NCBI GenBank assembly: GCA_002503595.1
Contig: DASC01000093.1
Location: 1 to 27,781, forward strand
Length of the DNA stretch: 27,781 bases
Direction of reading: 5' to 3'
Origin: Candidatus Methanogaster sp. UBA203
Lineage (GTDB): Archaea; Halobacteriota; Methanosarcinia; Methanosarcinales; Methanogasteraceae
The position numbers were made by a program, and so were the translations under genes. Below are positions 8,429 through 15,368 of the stretch, in pieces. Position 1 is the stretch's first letter, and each line of letters opens with the position of its first letter. Below the pieces are notes generated by a model. That model was not told the DNA's origin. It made no database searches and saw only the letters and a program-made list of their open reading frames with translations.

Positions 8429-8848
8429 ATGGAAATGAGCATGGAAATACAGGATATGATAAACGAGAATCTGGTCCATCTGGCAACCACATCTCTGGAT
8501 GGCATACCGAATGTGGTTCCTGTGGGCGGCATACGTGCGATAAGTGAGAGCGAGTTACTGATCGTGGATGTTCTATTCGACAAGACAAAGAAGAACTTGC
8601 TTGAGAACCCCGATGTCGCGATCGCGGTCGAGGTGCTGGGAAAAGGTGCACCACGTGGATATCAGCTCAAAGGACGAGCAAAGATTTTCACGAGCGGTAA
8701 GATCTTTGAAGAGGCAGAGAAGATGGTGGAAGAAATGCGAAAAAGACGGCAGGGACACACAGACCTGAAGGTGAAATCCGCAGTTCTCGTGGATGTAGAA
8801 GAGATATACTCGACCGTCCGCCAGAAAAAGGAGGAAAGAATAAAATGA
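8429..8848 (+). CDS. PNPOx-like split-barrel flavin/F420-binding protein (copy 2)
   Basis: 139 aa. The N-terminal half has the family pattern INENLVHLATTSLDGIPNVVPVG, then LLIVDVLFDKTKKNLLENPDVAIAV and GYQLKGRAKIF. Members of the pyridoxamine-5'-phosphate-oxidase-like superfamily bind FMN, F420 or haem and act as reductases or cofactor-binding proteins; without a structure the cofactor cannot be assigned. RBS AAAGGAGGATGAT precedes the ATG. The same bases look like the leftover 3' end of a methyltransferase (KEDD, as in the end of the gene at 5566). It overlaps the methyltransferase at 8845 by 4 bp, and the pair recurs at 9927-11422. Confidence 0.82.
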   Translation: MEMSMEIQDMINENLVHLATTSLDGIPNVVPVGGIRAISESELLIVDVLFDKTKKNLLENPDVAIAVEVLGKGAPRGYQLKGRAKIFTSGKIFEEAEKMVEEMRKRRQGHTDLKVKSAVLVDVEEIYSTVRQKKEERIK

Positions 8849-9867
8849 AAGTATTGGATACCATTCCGGAAATCAGTTCGGAACCGCTGGATAGGCTGGT
8901 AAAAGGTTGTGAAGCGTTGCACATCATAGCAACAGCCCGTGACTTTGGCATATTCGATCTTATTGAAGGATCAAAGACCGCGGAGCAGATATCATCGGAG
9001 ATCGGGACCGACACATCCCTGACCGAGAAGTTTCTGAATGCTCTGGTAGCATTACAACTCCTATCAAAGCATGATGGCAGATATACGAACGCAGAGCTTG
9101 CTTCGACCTTTCTCATGAAGATCAGCCCGTTTTATCAGGGAAACATGCTCAAACTCTCTGGAAATAGCTCTAACAACTGGTCAAAACTGCGTTCGGTCAT
9201 GAACGGAGATGTGCAGAAAGAGAAGAATGAAAGGTTTGAAGATGTGTTCGATCCCAGCTTTATTCTGGCAATGGCTGAGGGTTCGATGCGAGGAAGTCTC
9301 CATCGAACCGCAAAAGAAGTGTCAACCATCCCTGAATTTCAGAAAGCAAGAACGCTTCTCGATCTTGGAGGTGGGCACGGGCTCTATGCGATAGCATTTG
9401 CTGAGATGAATCCGGAACTTGATGCCATGGTGTTTGACCTGCCACCTGTTACAGAGGTTACACGAGAGTTCATAAAACGGTATGATATGAACGAGAGGGT
9501 CAGTGTCGCCGGAGGGGACTTCGTTGAAGATGATATCGGGCATGGGTATGACATCGTCTTTGCATCCGATGTCTTATATCGAAAGCCGGATGTGCTTTTC
9601 AATATCTTGAAGAAGATACACGATGCGCTGAATGATGGCGGTTCAGTCATGCTCAAACACTGGATCTTGAATGATGACCGGACCGCTCCACCCACATCGG
9701 TTCTCTTCGACCTGATGCTGTCCCTGCGAGGCGACTGGCATCATATCTACACTGAAGATGAGTATATCGAGCTACTTCGGGACGCAGGATTTTCAAATGT
9801 CCGTCTTCTGGATATATCATCTCAAACAAGTCCGTCTGCACTCATCATCGGAAATAAGGAGGTATAA
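8845..9867 (+). CDS. O-methyltransferase-family (plant/ASMT/BchU type) SAM methyltransferase, copy 1
   Basis: 340 aa. N-terminal winged-helix dimerisation domain (about 15-95: TARDFGIFDLI...AEQISSEIGTDTSLTEKFLNALVAL), then the Rossmann domain with SAM motif DLGGGHG (173-179) and VFDLPPVTEV. In classical O-methyltransferases a HDW-type motif supplies the catalytic His; here the matching region reads ASDVLYRKPDVLFNIL with no His. The VLY stretch resembles what I recall of BchU, the bacteriochlorophyll C-20 carbon methyltransferase, so C- or S-methylation is as possible as O-methylation. The later HWILNDD segment is kept. It overlaps the PNPOx-like gene by 4 bp. Confidence 0.82.
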   Translation: MKVLDTIPEISSEPLDRLVKGCEALHIIATARDFGIFDLIEGSKTAEQISSEIGTDTSLTEKFLNALVALQLLSKHDGRYTNAELASTFLMKISPFYQGNMLKLSGNSSNNWSKLRSVMNGDVQKEKNERFEDVFDPSFILAMAEGSMRGSLHRTAKEVSTIPEFQKARTLLDLGGGHGLYAIAFAEMNPELDAMVFDLPPVTEVTREFIKRYDMNERVSVAGGDFVEDDIGHGYDIVFASDVLYRKPDVLFNILKKIHDALNDGGSVMLKHWILNDDRTAPPTSVLFDLMLSLRGDWHHIYTEDEYIELLRDAGFSNVRLLDISSQTSPSALIIGNKEV

Positions 9868-9871
9868 AATC

Positions 9872-9940
9872 ATGATCGAAGGCATGGACTGGAATGAAAA
9901 GCACTATGATAAGTGGAGGAAGGACAATGAGAATGAGTGA
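9872..9940 (+). pseudogene. 22-residue mini-ORF, probable relic of a methyltransferase N-terminus
   Basis: The frame starts at ATG 9872 after a good AAGGAGGT site and ends at TGA 9938-9940. Its start, MIEGMDWNEKHYDKW, resembles the Trp-rich N-termini of the methyltransferases at 2850 (MEGIINWNELW) and 5566 (MEEIDWNEMW). It lies exactly where a methyltransferase would sit in the repeated methyltransferase/PNPOx/O-methyltransferase unit, so a deletion relic is likeliest. It could still be translated and couple to the next start at 9927, which it overlaps. Confidence 0.5.
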
Positions 9941-10394
9941 AGAGATACAGCAGATGCTGGATGAGAACATCGTTTATCTGGCTACATCCACACCGGAAGG
10001 AAAGCCAAACGTGGTCCCCATCGGTCTGGTACATGCGATAAGCGATGAAGAATTGTTGATTGTGGACGTGCTATTCAAGAAGACGAGAAGGAATCTCGAA
10101 GAGAATCCGGAGGTTGCAATATCGTTCACAGATTTCAAAAGACTGGAATCCTACCAGTTGAAGGGTAAAGCAAAGATCTTTAAAACCGGTGAGATTTACG
10201 AGAAGGCTTTCGATATAATGAAAGACAAGGCTGAGAGGCGAAGAGAATCGCTTGGAAAAGTAGGAGATCCGGAAATAAGCGAAAGAGCTCGCAAGATAAG
10301 TGAAATGCATAAACGATTGAAACCAAGAGCTGCTGTGTTGATCACCATCGAAGAGATATACTCGCACATACCTGAATCAAAGGAGCGTAGATAA
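9927..10394 (+). CDS. PNPOx-like split-barrel flavin/F420-binding protein (copy 3)
   Basis: 155 aa from ATG 9927, chosen because GGAGGAAGG lies just upstream; the frame is open from 9894. Same fold markers as copy 2: ENIVYLATSTPEGKPNVVPIG, LLIVDVLFKKTRRNLEENPEVAISF and YQLKGKAKIF. It is longer in the C-terminal half by a charged helical insertion (about 100-130, DKAERRRESLGKVGDPEISE). The moderate divergence from copy 2 suggests an older duplication, possibly with a changed partner. The following O-methyltransferase-family gene begins 2 bp after its stop, as in copy 2's operon arrangement. Confidence 0.82.
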   Translation: MRMSEEIQQMLDENIVYLATSTPEGKPNVVPIGLVHAISDEELLIVDVLFKKTRRNLEENPEVAISFTDFKRLESYQLKGKAKIFKTGEIYEKAFDIMKDKAERRRESLGKVGDPEISERARKISEMHKRLKPRAAVLITIEEIYSHIPESKERR

Positions 10395-10396
10395 CA

Positions 10397-11422
10397 ATGA
10401 ATATGAATATACCAGAACCCCAGATCGATTCAAAATCGATAGATGAGATGGCGAAAGGCTATCAATCAGCACAGGTACTTTATACCGCCATGGATTATGA
10501 TGTATTTTCCTTGCTTGAGAAGCCGAAAACCGCAAAGGAAGTATCCGAGGAGATTGGCACCGACTTTGGACTTACAAATAAGTTCTTGGACGCTTTAGCT
10601 GCATTACAACTTCTCTCAAAAACAGACGGTAAATATATCAATGCCACATTAGCAAGAACTTTTCTTGTAAAGAATAAACCATTTTATCAAGGCAATTTGG
10701 TCAATCTTTACGCGAATGCTTATGATGCATGGCCAAATCTCGGTCAAGCGCTGAGAGAAGGGGGCATACCACAAAAACCGGATGAACGGAAAGGAGTGTT
10801 TGATAGAAGCTTCATTCTGTCGATGGCAGAAGCAAGCATGCATGGTACTCTTCATCGAGTAGTCAAAGAAGTCAGGGATATACCTGAATTTAAAAGAGCA
10901 AGAAAACTACTCGACCTCGGCGGTGGGCATGGTCTTCATGCCATTGCCTTTGCTCAATCGAATCCGGAGCTTGAGGCGATTGTATTCGATCTTCCACCAG
11001 TGGTTGAGGTAACCGGTGAGTTCACCTCCCAGTACGGAATGGAGGAAAGGGTAACAGTAATGGCAGGAGATTTCGATAGCGATGACATTGGCAAGGGATA
11101 TGATGCTATTTTTGTCTCGCATTCAGGGTTCTATCACACCAGAGAGACCATTCATGAACTTTTGGAGAAGATATATGGGGCATTAAACGAAGGTGGAATA
11201 CTGATCTCCAATCACTGGATGCTTGATGACGGAAAAAGTTCTGTTACCTTTGCATTATGGCATCTCTGGTTATCTATTCTCGGACATCCCCATCATATAT
11301 ATACTAGGGATGAGTTTGTTAATCTGCTGAAAGAAGAGCGGTTTTCTGATGTGCAGATGATTGATATCGCAACGCCAGAAGACCCTTCGACGATTGTAAT
11401 TGCAAAGAAGGGGGTGCAATAA
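10397..11422 (+). CDS. O-methyltransferase-family SAM methyltransferase, copy 2
   Basis: 341 aa, same architecture as 8845: N-terminal winged-helix dimerisation domain, SAM motif LLDLGGGHGLHAIAFA, then IVFDLPPVVEV and NHWMLDDGKSS. The position of the usual catalytic HDW motif reads SHSGFYHTRETIHELL, again not canonical, though a His is nearby. The two copies differ throughout, so they may act on different positions of one substrate. It is followed after 1 bp by the cupin at 11424, within the same operon. Confidence 0.82.
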   Translation: MNMNIPEPQIDSKSIDEMAKGYQSAQVLYTAMDYDVFSLLEKPKTAKEVSEEIGTDFGLTNKFLDALAALQLLSKTDGKYINATLARTFLVKNKPFYQGNLVNLYANAYDAWPNLGQALREGGIPQKPDERKGVFDRSFILSMAEASMHGTLHRVVKEVRDIPEFKRARKLLDLGGGHGLHAIAFAQSNPELEAIVFDLPPVVEVTGEFTSQYGMEERVTVMAGDFDSDDIGKGYDAIFVSHSGFYHTRETIHELLEKIYGALNEGGILISNHWMLDDGKSSVTFALWHLWLSILGHPHHIYTRDEFVNLLKEERFSDVQMIDIATPEDPSTIVIAKKGVQ

Positions 11423-11423
11423 A

Positions 11424-11798
11424 ATGGGAATTGAAATAAAAAATGTCCAAGAAACCGAGGGTCTGGAGACTTCGGAAGGCATAATGAAGCCGCTGATATT
11501 CGGCGAGAATCTGGCGGTTATACATCTTGAGATCCCCGCAGGTCTTGAAGTCTCTCCTCATGCACACCCCGGAGAAGGCATTCTATACTGTCTGAGCGGC
11601 GAGCTTGAGGTGATATCCGGAGGCGAAACGGTGACGCTCTCCAGTGGAACTGCGATGCTTGTGCCATCCGGCACAGAGGTTGGCATCAAGAACCAGAAAG
11701 ATGCAGCCGTGAATGCGCTACTGATCTCGTCACCGCCACCTGTAAGATCGGTTGAGGAACTACGAAACCTTATAACCAGTCATAAAGGGGATAAATAA
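11424..11798 (+). CDS. Small cupin-domain protein
   Basis: 124 aa, one beta-barrel domain. Cupin motif 1 is partly kept: G40, H46, H48 in HAHPGEGILYCLSGE; the usual ligand Glu aligns with G52, with E51 next to it. Motif 2 (GTAMLVPSGTEVGI) has Val where the third His ligand is expected. Metal binding is therefore probably altered or lost, and a binding or sensing role is possible. ATG 11424 is chosen for its GAAGGGGGTG site; the frame is open from 11400. It sits between the O-methyltransferase-family gene and the Cys-rich mini-gene. Confidence 0.78.
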   Translation: MGIEIKNVQETEGLETSEGIMKPLIFGENLAVIHLEIPAGLEVSPHAHPGEGILYCLSGELEVISGGETVTLSSGTAMLVPSGTEVGIKNQKDAAVNALLISSPPPVRSVEELRNLITSHKGDK

Positions 11799-11800
11799 CG

Positions 11801-11917
11801 ATGTGTGGCGATGAAGAATGCCTGAAGGACTGCGAACACGATCCGGAGAAGTGCATGCCAGAGCAGATAAGGGAATGTCATGGCGACGCTGGGACGCACC
11901 CCTGTAAATGTGATTAG
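11801..11917 (+). CDS. 38-residue Cys/His-rich small protein
   Basis: An ATG at 11801, 2 bp after the cupin stop and preceded by AAAGGGG, opens a 38-codon frame ending TAG at 11915-11917, directly before the ATG of the ABC ATPase at 11918. The product has seven Cys (2, 7, 11, 18, 26, 35, 37) and three His (13, 27, 33), with many Asp/Glu, and no signal peptide. Cys at 18% of residues is far above chance, and tight packing between two real genes with its own RBS argues for translation. It may bind a metal ion or Fe-S cluster, like a metallothionein-type protein or chaperone; I know no family for it. The ending CKCD gives a CxC pair. Confidence 0.75.
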   Translation: MCGDEECLKDCEHDPEKCMPEQIRECHGDAGTHPCKCD

Positions 11918-12688
11918 ATGATCGAAGTATCTAACCTTACAAAGCGATTCAGGGACTTCACAGCCGTGGATCACATAAGCTTTGAGGTATCCGCAGGTGA
12001 GATATTCGGGTTTCTCGGTCCGAATGGCGCTGGAAAGACGACTGCGATCATGATGCTCACAACACTTCTGCGCCCGAGCGATGGCAGGGCTACGGTCTGC
12101 GGATTTGATGTCTCAAAGGAACAGGGAGCGATCAGACGGAAGATCGGCGTGGTCTTTCAGGATCACACCAGCGATGACTGGTTGACCGGGAGGGAGTATC
12201 TTCAGCTTCATGCCGGGATATATGACGTCAACATGGACCGGGTCGAGGATCTCCTCGAGCTCTTTGAGCTGAAGAGGTGGGAAGAGTCTGTTATAAAGGA
12301 GTATTCGAGTGGGATGCGGCGGAGGCTGGAGATTGCACGAGGGCTGATCCACGATCCAAGAGTGCTCTTCCTCGATGAGCCGACCTTGGGACTCGACGTC
12401 CAGACACGGCAGAGGATCTGGGACCACATCGAATCGCTCAGAAGAGATGAGAGGCTTACCGTCTTTCTGACCACCCATTACATGGATGAGGCTGACAAAC
12501 TCTGTGACCGGATTGCAATCATCGACCGTGGGCAGATCGTTGCCATCGGTTCCCCAGACGAGCTGAAATCAATCGTGGATGAGGGGGATCGCCCAAGCCT
12601 TGATGAGGTCTTTCTCCATTATACTGGAAGGGATGTGAGGGATAGTGTATCCAACAATAGACATCACCAGGGATTCAGGAGGCTATAA
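11918..12688 (+). CDS. ABC-2 type transporter ATPase (DrrA-like), second pair
   Basis: 256 aa. Walker A is GPNGAGKTT (34-42), the signature is EYSSGMRRRLEIARGL, Walker B is VLFLDEPTLGLD and the H-loop is LTTHYMDEADKL. The sequence LRRDERLTVFLTTHYMDEAD is typical of the DrrA/NodI subgroup of export ATPases. The ATG follows the stop of the 38-residue gene without a gap. It is clearly distinct from the ATPase at 6687, so the locus encodes two separate exporters. It pairs with the permease at 12692. Confidence 0.92.
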   Translation: MIEVSNLTKRFRDFTAVDHISFEVSAGEIFGFLGPNGAGKTTAIMMLTTLLRPSDGRATVCGFDVSKEQGAIRRKIGVVFQDHTSDDWLTGREYLQLHAGIYDVNMDRVEDLLELFELKRWEESVIKEYSSGMRRRLEIARGLIHDPRVLFLDEPTLGLDVQTRQRIWDHIESLRRDERLTVFLTTHYMDEADKLCDRIAIIDRGQIVAIGSPDELKSIVDEGDRPSLDEVFLHYTGRDVRDSVSNNRHHQGFRRL

Positions 12689-12691
12689 CCG

Positions 12692-13465
12692 ATGGTTCGA
12701 TTTGGCAGAGGCGATATGAGGGCGATACACGCGATCGCCCGGAGAGAGGTTATCCGGTTCCTGCGTGCGAAGTCAAGAATCGTGGCATCGGTAGCGATGC
12801 CGCTCATCTGGTTCTGTGCATTCGGACTCGGGCTTGGTTCGGCATTCGGGGTACGGTATGGCGAGATCAGCTATGCAGCGTTTCTGGCGCCAGGAATCAT
12901 TGCGATGACGGTGCTGTTCGCATCGACCTTCTCTGGCATGTCTATCATCGTGGATAAGGAGTTTGGAATCTTGAAAGAGCTGCTCGTTGCTCCTGTATCA
13001 AGGGTCTCTCTCGTCCTTGGGAAGCTTCTTGGTGGCATGGCAACATCCCTGATCAGGGCGATACTGATAACCATTCTTTTCTGTGTGGTGCTGGAGATAA
13101 GGGTAGGTATCATCGACTACTGCGGCATGCTTGCCATTATATGCCTGATAGCCATTGGATTCGGAGGACTTGCGATTGCTATTGCAACGAAGATGGAGAG
13201 TATGGAAGGGTTCGGACTGATCGTGGAGCTGATCGTCATGCCCATATTCTTCTTAAGCGGTGCTTTCTTCCCGGTCGAGAAGCTGCCTGGGTGGCTCTCA
13301 ACCGTGGTTATACTCAATCCGCTCACTTATGGTGTGGATGGGCTCCGGCTTCTCATGATCGGTGCAGGAAGCTTTAGTTTAATGCAGGATCTTGGCGTGC
13401 TCGTCTTCTTTGATGTGGTTGTTGTTCTATTTGCGGCGTATCTTTTCGGCAGGGGCGAGGTGTAG
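12692..13465 (+). CDS. ABC-2 type transporter permease, second pair
   Basis: 257 aa with about six hydrophobic helices. ABC-2 features: N-terminal amphipathic AIARREVIRFLRAKSRI, the loop DKEFGILKELLVAPVSR, and FFLSGAFFPVEKLPGWL followed by NPLTYGVDGLR. It belongs to the DrrB/NodJ group that exports lipids, antibiotics or polysaccharides. RBS AGGAGGCT precedes the ATG, 3 bp after the ATPase stop. It ends the transporter operon; a small hairpin and a 177-bp gap follow. Confidence 0.9.
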   Translation: MVRFGRGDMRAIHAIARREVIRFLRAKSRIVASVAMPLIWFCAFGLGLGSAFGVRYGEISYAAFLAPGIIAMTVLFASTFSGMSIIVDKEFGILKELLVAPVSRVSLVLGKLLGGMATSLIRAILITILFCVVLEIRVGIIDYCGMLAIICLIAIGFGGLAIAIATKMESMEGFGLIVELIVMPIFFLSGAFFPVEKLPGWLSTVVILNPLTYGVDGLRLLMIGAGSFSLMQDLGVLVFFDVVVVLFAAYLFGRGEV

Positions 13466-13493
13466 CTAAGACCGAAATCGTCGTTCATGGAGG

Positions 13494-13510
13494 GTGGGTA
13501 ATATGCCCAC
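13494..13510 (+). terminator. Small hairpin after the exporter operon
   Basis: GTGGG (13494-13498) pairs with CCCAC (13506-13510) around a 7-base loop, 28 bp after the permease stop. The following sequence is only moderately T-rich. It could end the 2850-13465 operon, but the support is weak. Confidence 0.3.
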
Positions 13511-13583
13511 TGGTTTGTGTTATGATATTAATCGGAAGTTTTAAGTACGGGATGGAATAGCTACAGTTTGCATATGCCATGTA

Positions 13584-13602
13584 GCATATATTATATGTAT
13601 GC
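13584..13602 (+). promoter_or_regulatory. Probable promoter for the dockerin relic and nitrogenase-like operon
   Basis: GCATATATTATATGTATGC is AT-rich, near-palindromic and TATA-box-like. It lies about 50 bp upstream of the relic ATG at 13643, giving a leader of roughly 28 bases. It is the only good TATA-like element in the 177-bp gap, so it probably drives the six nitrogenase-like genes. Confidence 0.5.
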
Positions 13603-13642
13603 TCATACAGAGTAAAAATAGACCATAAGGAAGTATCATACA

Positions 13643-13762
13643 ATGAAATTGAATACAATATTGGTTGGAATAATCATAAACCTGTTGCTGCCAACATTAT
13701 CAGTCGCAGCATCCGACTACACGCTCGAGATATTCGGCAATGCAAACGAAGATGAACGGTGA
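13643..13762 (+). pseudogene. Truncated dockerin-SBP relic leading the nitrogenase-like operon
   Basis: A 39-codon frame encodes a signal peptide (MKLNTILVGIIINLLL...) and DYTLEIFGNANED, the exact start of the dockerin seen in SBP 1 and SBP 2, and then stops at TGA 13760-13762. The 5' leader also matches that of SBP 1. A small insertion after GAAGAT shifts the frame, and the dockerin-homologous GATATAAACATG then becomes the start region of the D-like gene. It is therefore the 5' end of a third dockerin-SBP gene whose body has been replaced by the nitrogenase-like operon. If translated it would give a short secreted peptide coupled to the D-like start. Confidence 0.85.
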
Positions 13763-13763
13763 T
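13758..13763 (+). promoter_or_regulatory. RBS that sets the start of the first D-like gene
   Basis: GGTGAT, complementary to the archaeal 16S 3' end, lies 6 bases before ATG 13770. It overlaps the stop of the relic frame, which favours 13770 over in-frame ATGs at 13740 and 13752 that lie inside relic dockerin sequence. Confidence 0.5.
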
Positions 13764-13769
13764 ATAAAC

Positions 13770-15368
13770 ATGCAAATAAGCGAACAACTGCCCGACATGG
13801 CAAATAACAACGAAAGTGTACTTCAGGAGATATTCCGTGACCGCGTATTCAACGGTATCCGCCAGGGCACAACATGGCAGTTTCACCGCTATGGAATAAA
13901 CTGTAAGCTCTCTGGCTCCGTCTATGCGGTATCAGAGATCGAGGGCGCGATATCGCTCATACACGGACCCGCAGGCTGCGCCTTTCACCAGCGATTGACG
14001 CCACGCAAGATGTACGCACCGATCTACAATCTACCATGCACGGATCTGGACGAGAATGATGTGATCTATGGTGGAGAGGATAAGTTGCGAGAGAAGATTG
14101 GCGAGGTCTATCACATGTTCCATCCGTCATTGATCGCGGTCCTTCCAACATGCGTATCAGGTCTGGTCGGCGATGACGTTTCAGGAGTCATCACAGAACT
14201 CGATCTCCCCTGCGATCTTCTGCATGTCCCGTCAGAGGGCTTCGCACACCGGAGCAGGGAGTCGCTCGATATGATGATGCGAGACTATGCGGAATCGTGG
14301 AAGGATCCCTCGAGATCCCCGGCGTACGATCTGCGGGGCTGCGGGCACGAGGAGGTGATGTTCTCGATCGTGGATCAACTGATGGAGGAGCAGGAGATCG
14401 CCCCGAATCTTGTGAACATCGAGTCCTTTGGCAGATTCACTTACGGATTCAGAAGCGAGCTTGCTGAGATCAAGCATATCTTTGGCGAGATGGGCGTCAG
14501 TGTGAATCTGACACTTCCGACATGTACCGTCGAAGAGATAAAACGAGCTCCTGCCGCAGAACTCAACATCGTAACCCGGAACCTGCGCTGGGCAGAGCGG
14601 ATGAAGGAGAGATTCGGAAACGACTATCTCAGGAAATGGTTCTTCTACTTTGGTTTCGATGGTGTTGAGAAGTTCTACCACGATGCAGCATCGAAACTGG
14701 GTCTGGACGGCGAGGCAGATGCTGCGATCAGAAAAGAGAAGACGCAATCTCTGCAGGAGCTTGAGAAGTACCAGAAGATATTTGCAAGGGATGATTTCGC
14801 TGTTTCGACTCAGGGGTTCTTCTTTACCCCATATCTTGCAAGGATCTATGCAACCGATCTAAAACTCCCGATAAAATACCTCTGCGTGGATATGCAGCTT
14901 CTGAAGGCTCTCAACATATCCGAGGAGACGATCGAGGTCATGATTACGAACATGCAGGAGGCGTTTGAGGAATGGGGCCTGGGATTTGAGGTCGTCACGA
15001 ACCCGACACTCGATGAGATGTCAGAAATTGCAAAGAAGGTCGATCATGTCCTGAGCGATCGCATAACACCACCTATTTACGGAAAGGGCGGTGGAGTCGG
15101 GGTGATGGACATCTCTGCCACGAGATACCTCCTCTTCCGAACCGGTTTTTCCGGAATCGTTGAGTTCGGAAAGTATCTCGCCGAAAAACTGCATGGTGAA
15201 CGTGGAAAGACATATCAGAACAATCGAGAACCGATAATCTCCAGATTCAACTATGATAAAATCCACTATCCCATGCTTGATGACAACCGATGCTCGGCAT
15301 CGAGAGAGATGTGGTCAGGGATGTGGAGCATGAAAAGCGAAGGATGTGATAACAATGGACGGCGGTAA
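13770..15368 (+). CDS. Nitrogenase-like D subunit, module 1
   Basis: 532 aa from ATG 13770. Belongs to the NifD/NifE/BchN/CfbD superfamily. Three Cys sit where cluster ligands occur in this family: C45 (GINCKLSG), C70 (HGPAGCAF) and C128 (PTCVSGLVGDD), with C45 to C70 spaced 25 and C70 to C128 spaced 58. An extra Cys, C90, lies in PCTDLDENDVIYGGE, as in module 2. The FeMo-cofactor ligands of NifD (a Cys in the middle and a His near the C-terminus) are not recognisable, so this is not a classical dinitrogenase. It probably forms a heterotetramer with the K-like protein at 15355 and receives electrons from the H-like protein at 16488. Substrate unknown; tetrapyrrole-like chemistry is inferred from the neighbourhood. 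Confidence 0.87.
   Translation: MQISEQLPDMANNNESVLQEIFRDRVFNGIRQGTTWQFHRYGINCKLSGSVYAVSEIEGAISLIHGPAGCAFHQRLTPRKMYAPIYNLPCTDLDENDVIYGGEDKLREKIGEVYHMFHPSLIAVLPTCVSGLVGDDVSGVITELDLPCDLLHVPSEGFAHRSRESLDMMMRDYAESWKDPSRSPAYDLRGCGHEEVMFSIVDQLMEEQEIAPNLVNIESFGRFTYGFRSELAEIKHIFGEMGVSVNLTLPTCTVEEIKRAPAAELNIVTRNLRWAERMKERFGNDYLRKWFFYFGFDGVEKFYHDAASKLGLDGEADAAIRKEKTQSLQELEKYQKIFARDDFAVSTQGFFFTPYLARIYATDLKLPIKYLCVDMQLLKALNISEETIEVMITNMQEAFEEWGLGFEVVTNPTLDEMSEIAKKVDHVLSDRITPPIYGKGGGVGVMDISATRYLLFRTGFSGIVEFGKYLAEKLHGERGKTYQNNREPIISRFNYDKIHYPMLDDNRCSASREMWSGMWSMKSEGCDNNGRR

Noticed and set aside
13466..13642. A cobalamin riboswitch before the nitrogenase-like operon
   Set aside because: No B12-box-like or other conserved riboswitch sequence is visible; the gap holds a small hairpin and a TATA-like element only.
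13740..13769. Upstream in-frame ATGs at 13740 and 13752 as the start of the first D-like protein
   Set aside because: They lie in sequence derived from the dockerin relic and have poorer RBS spacing than ATG 13770.
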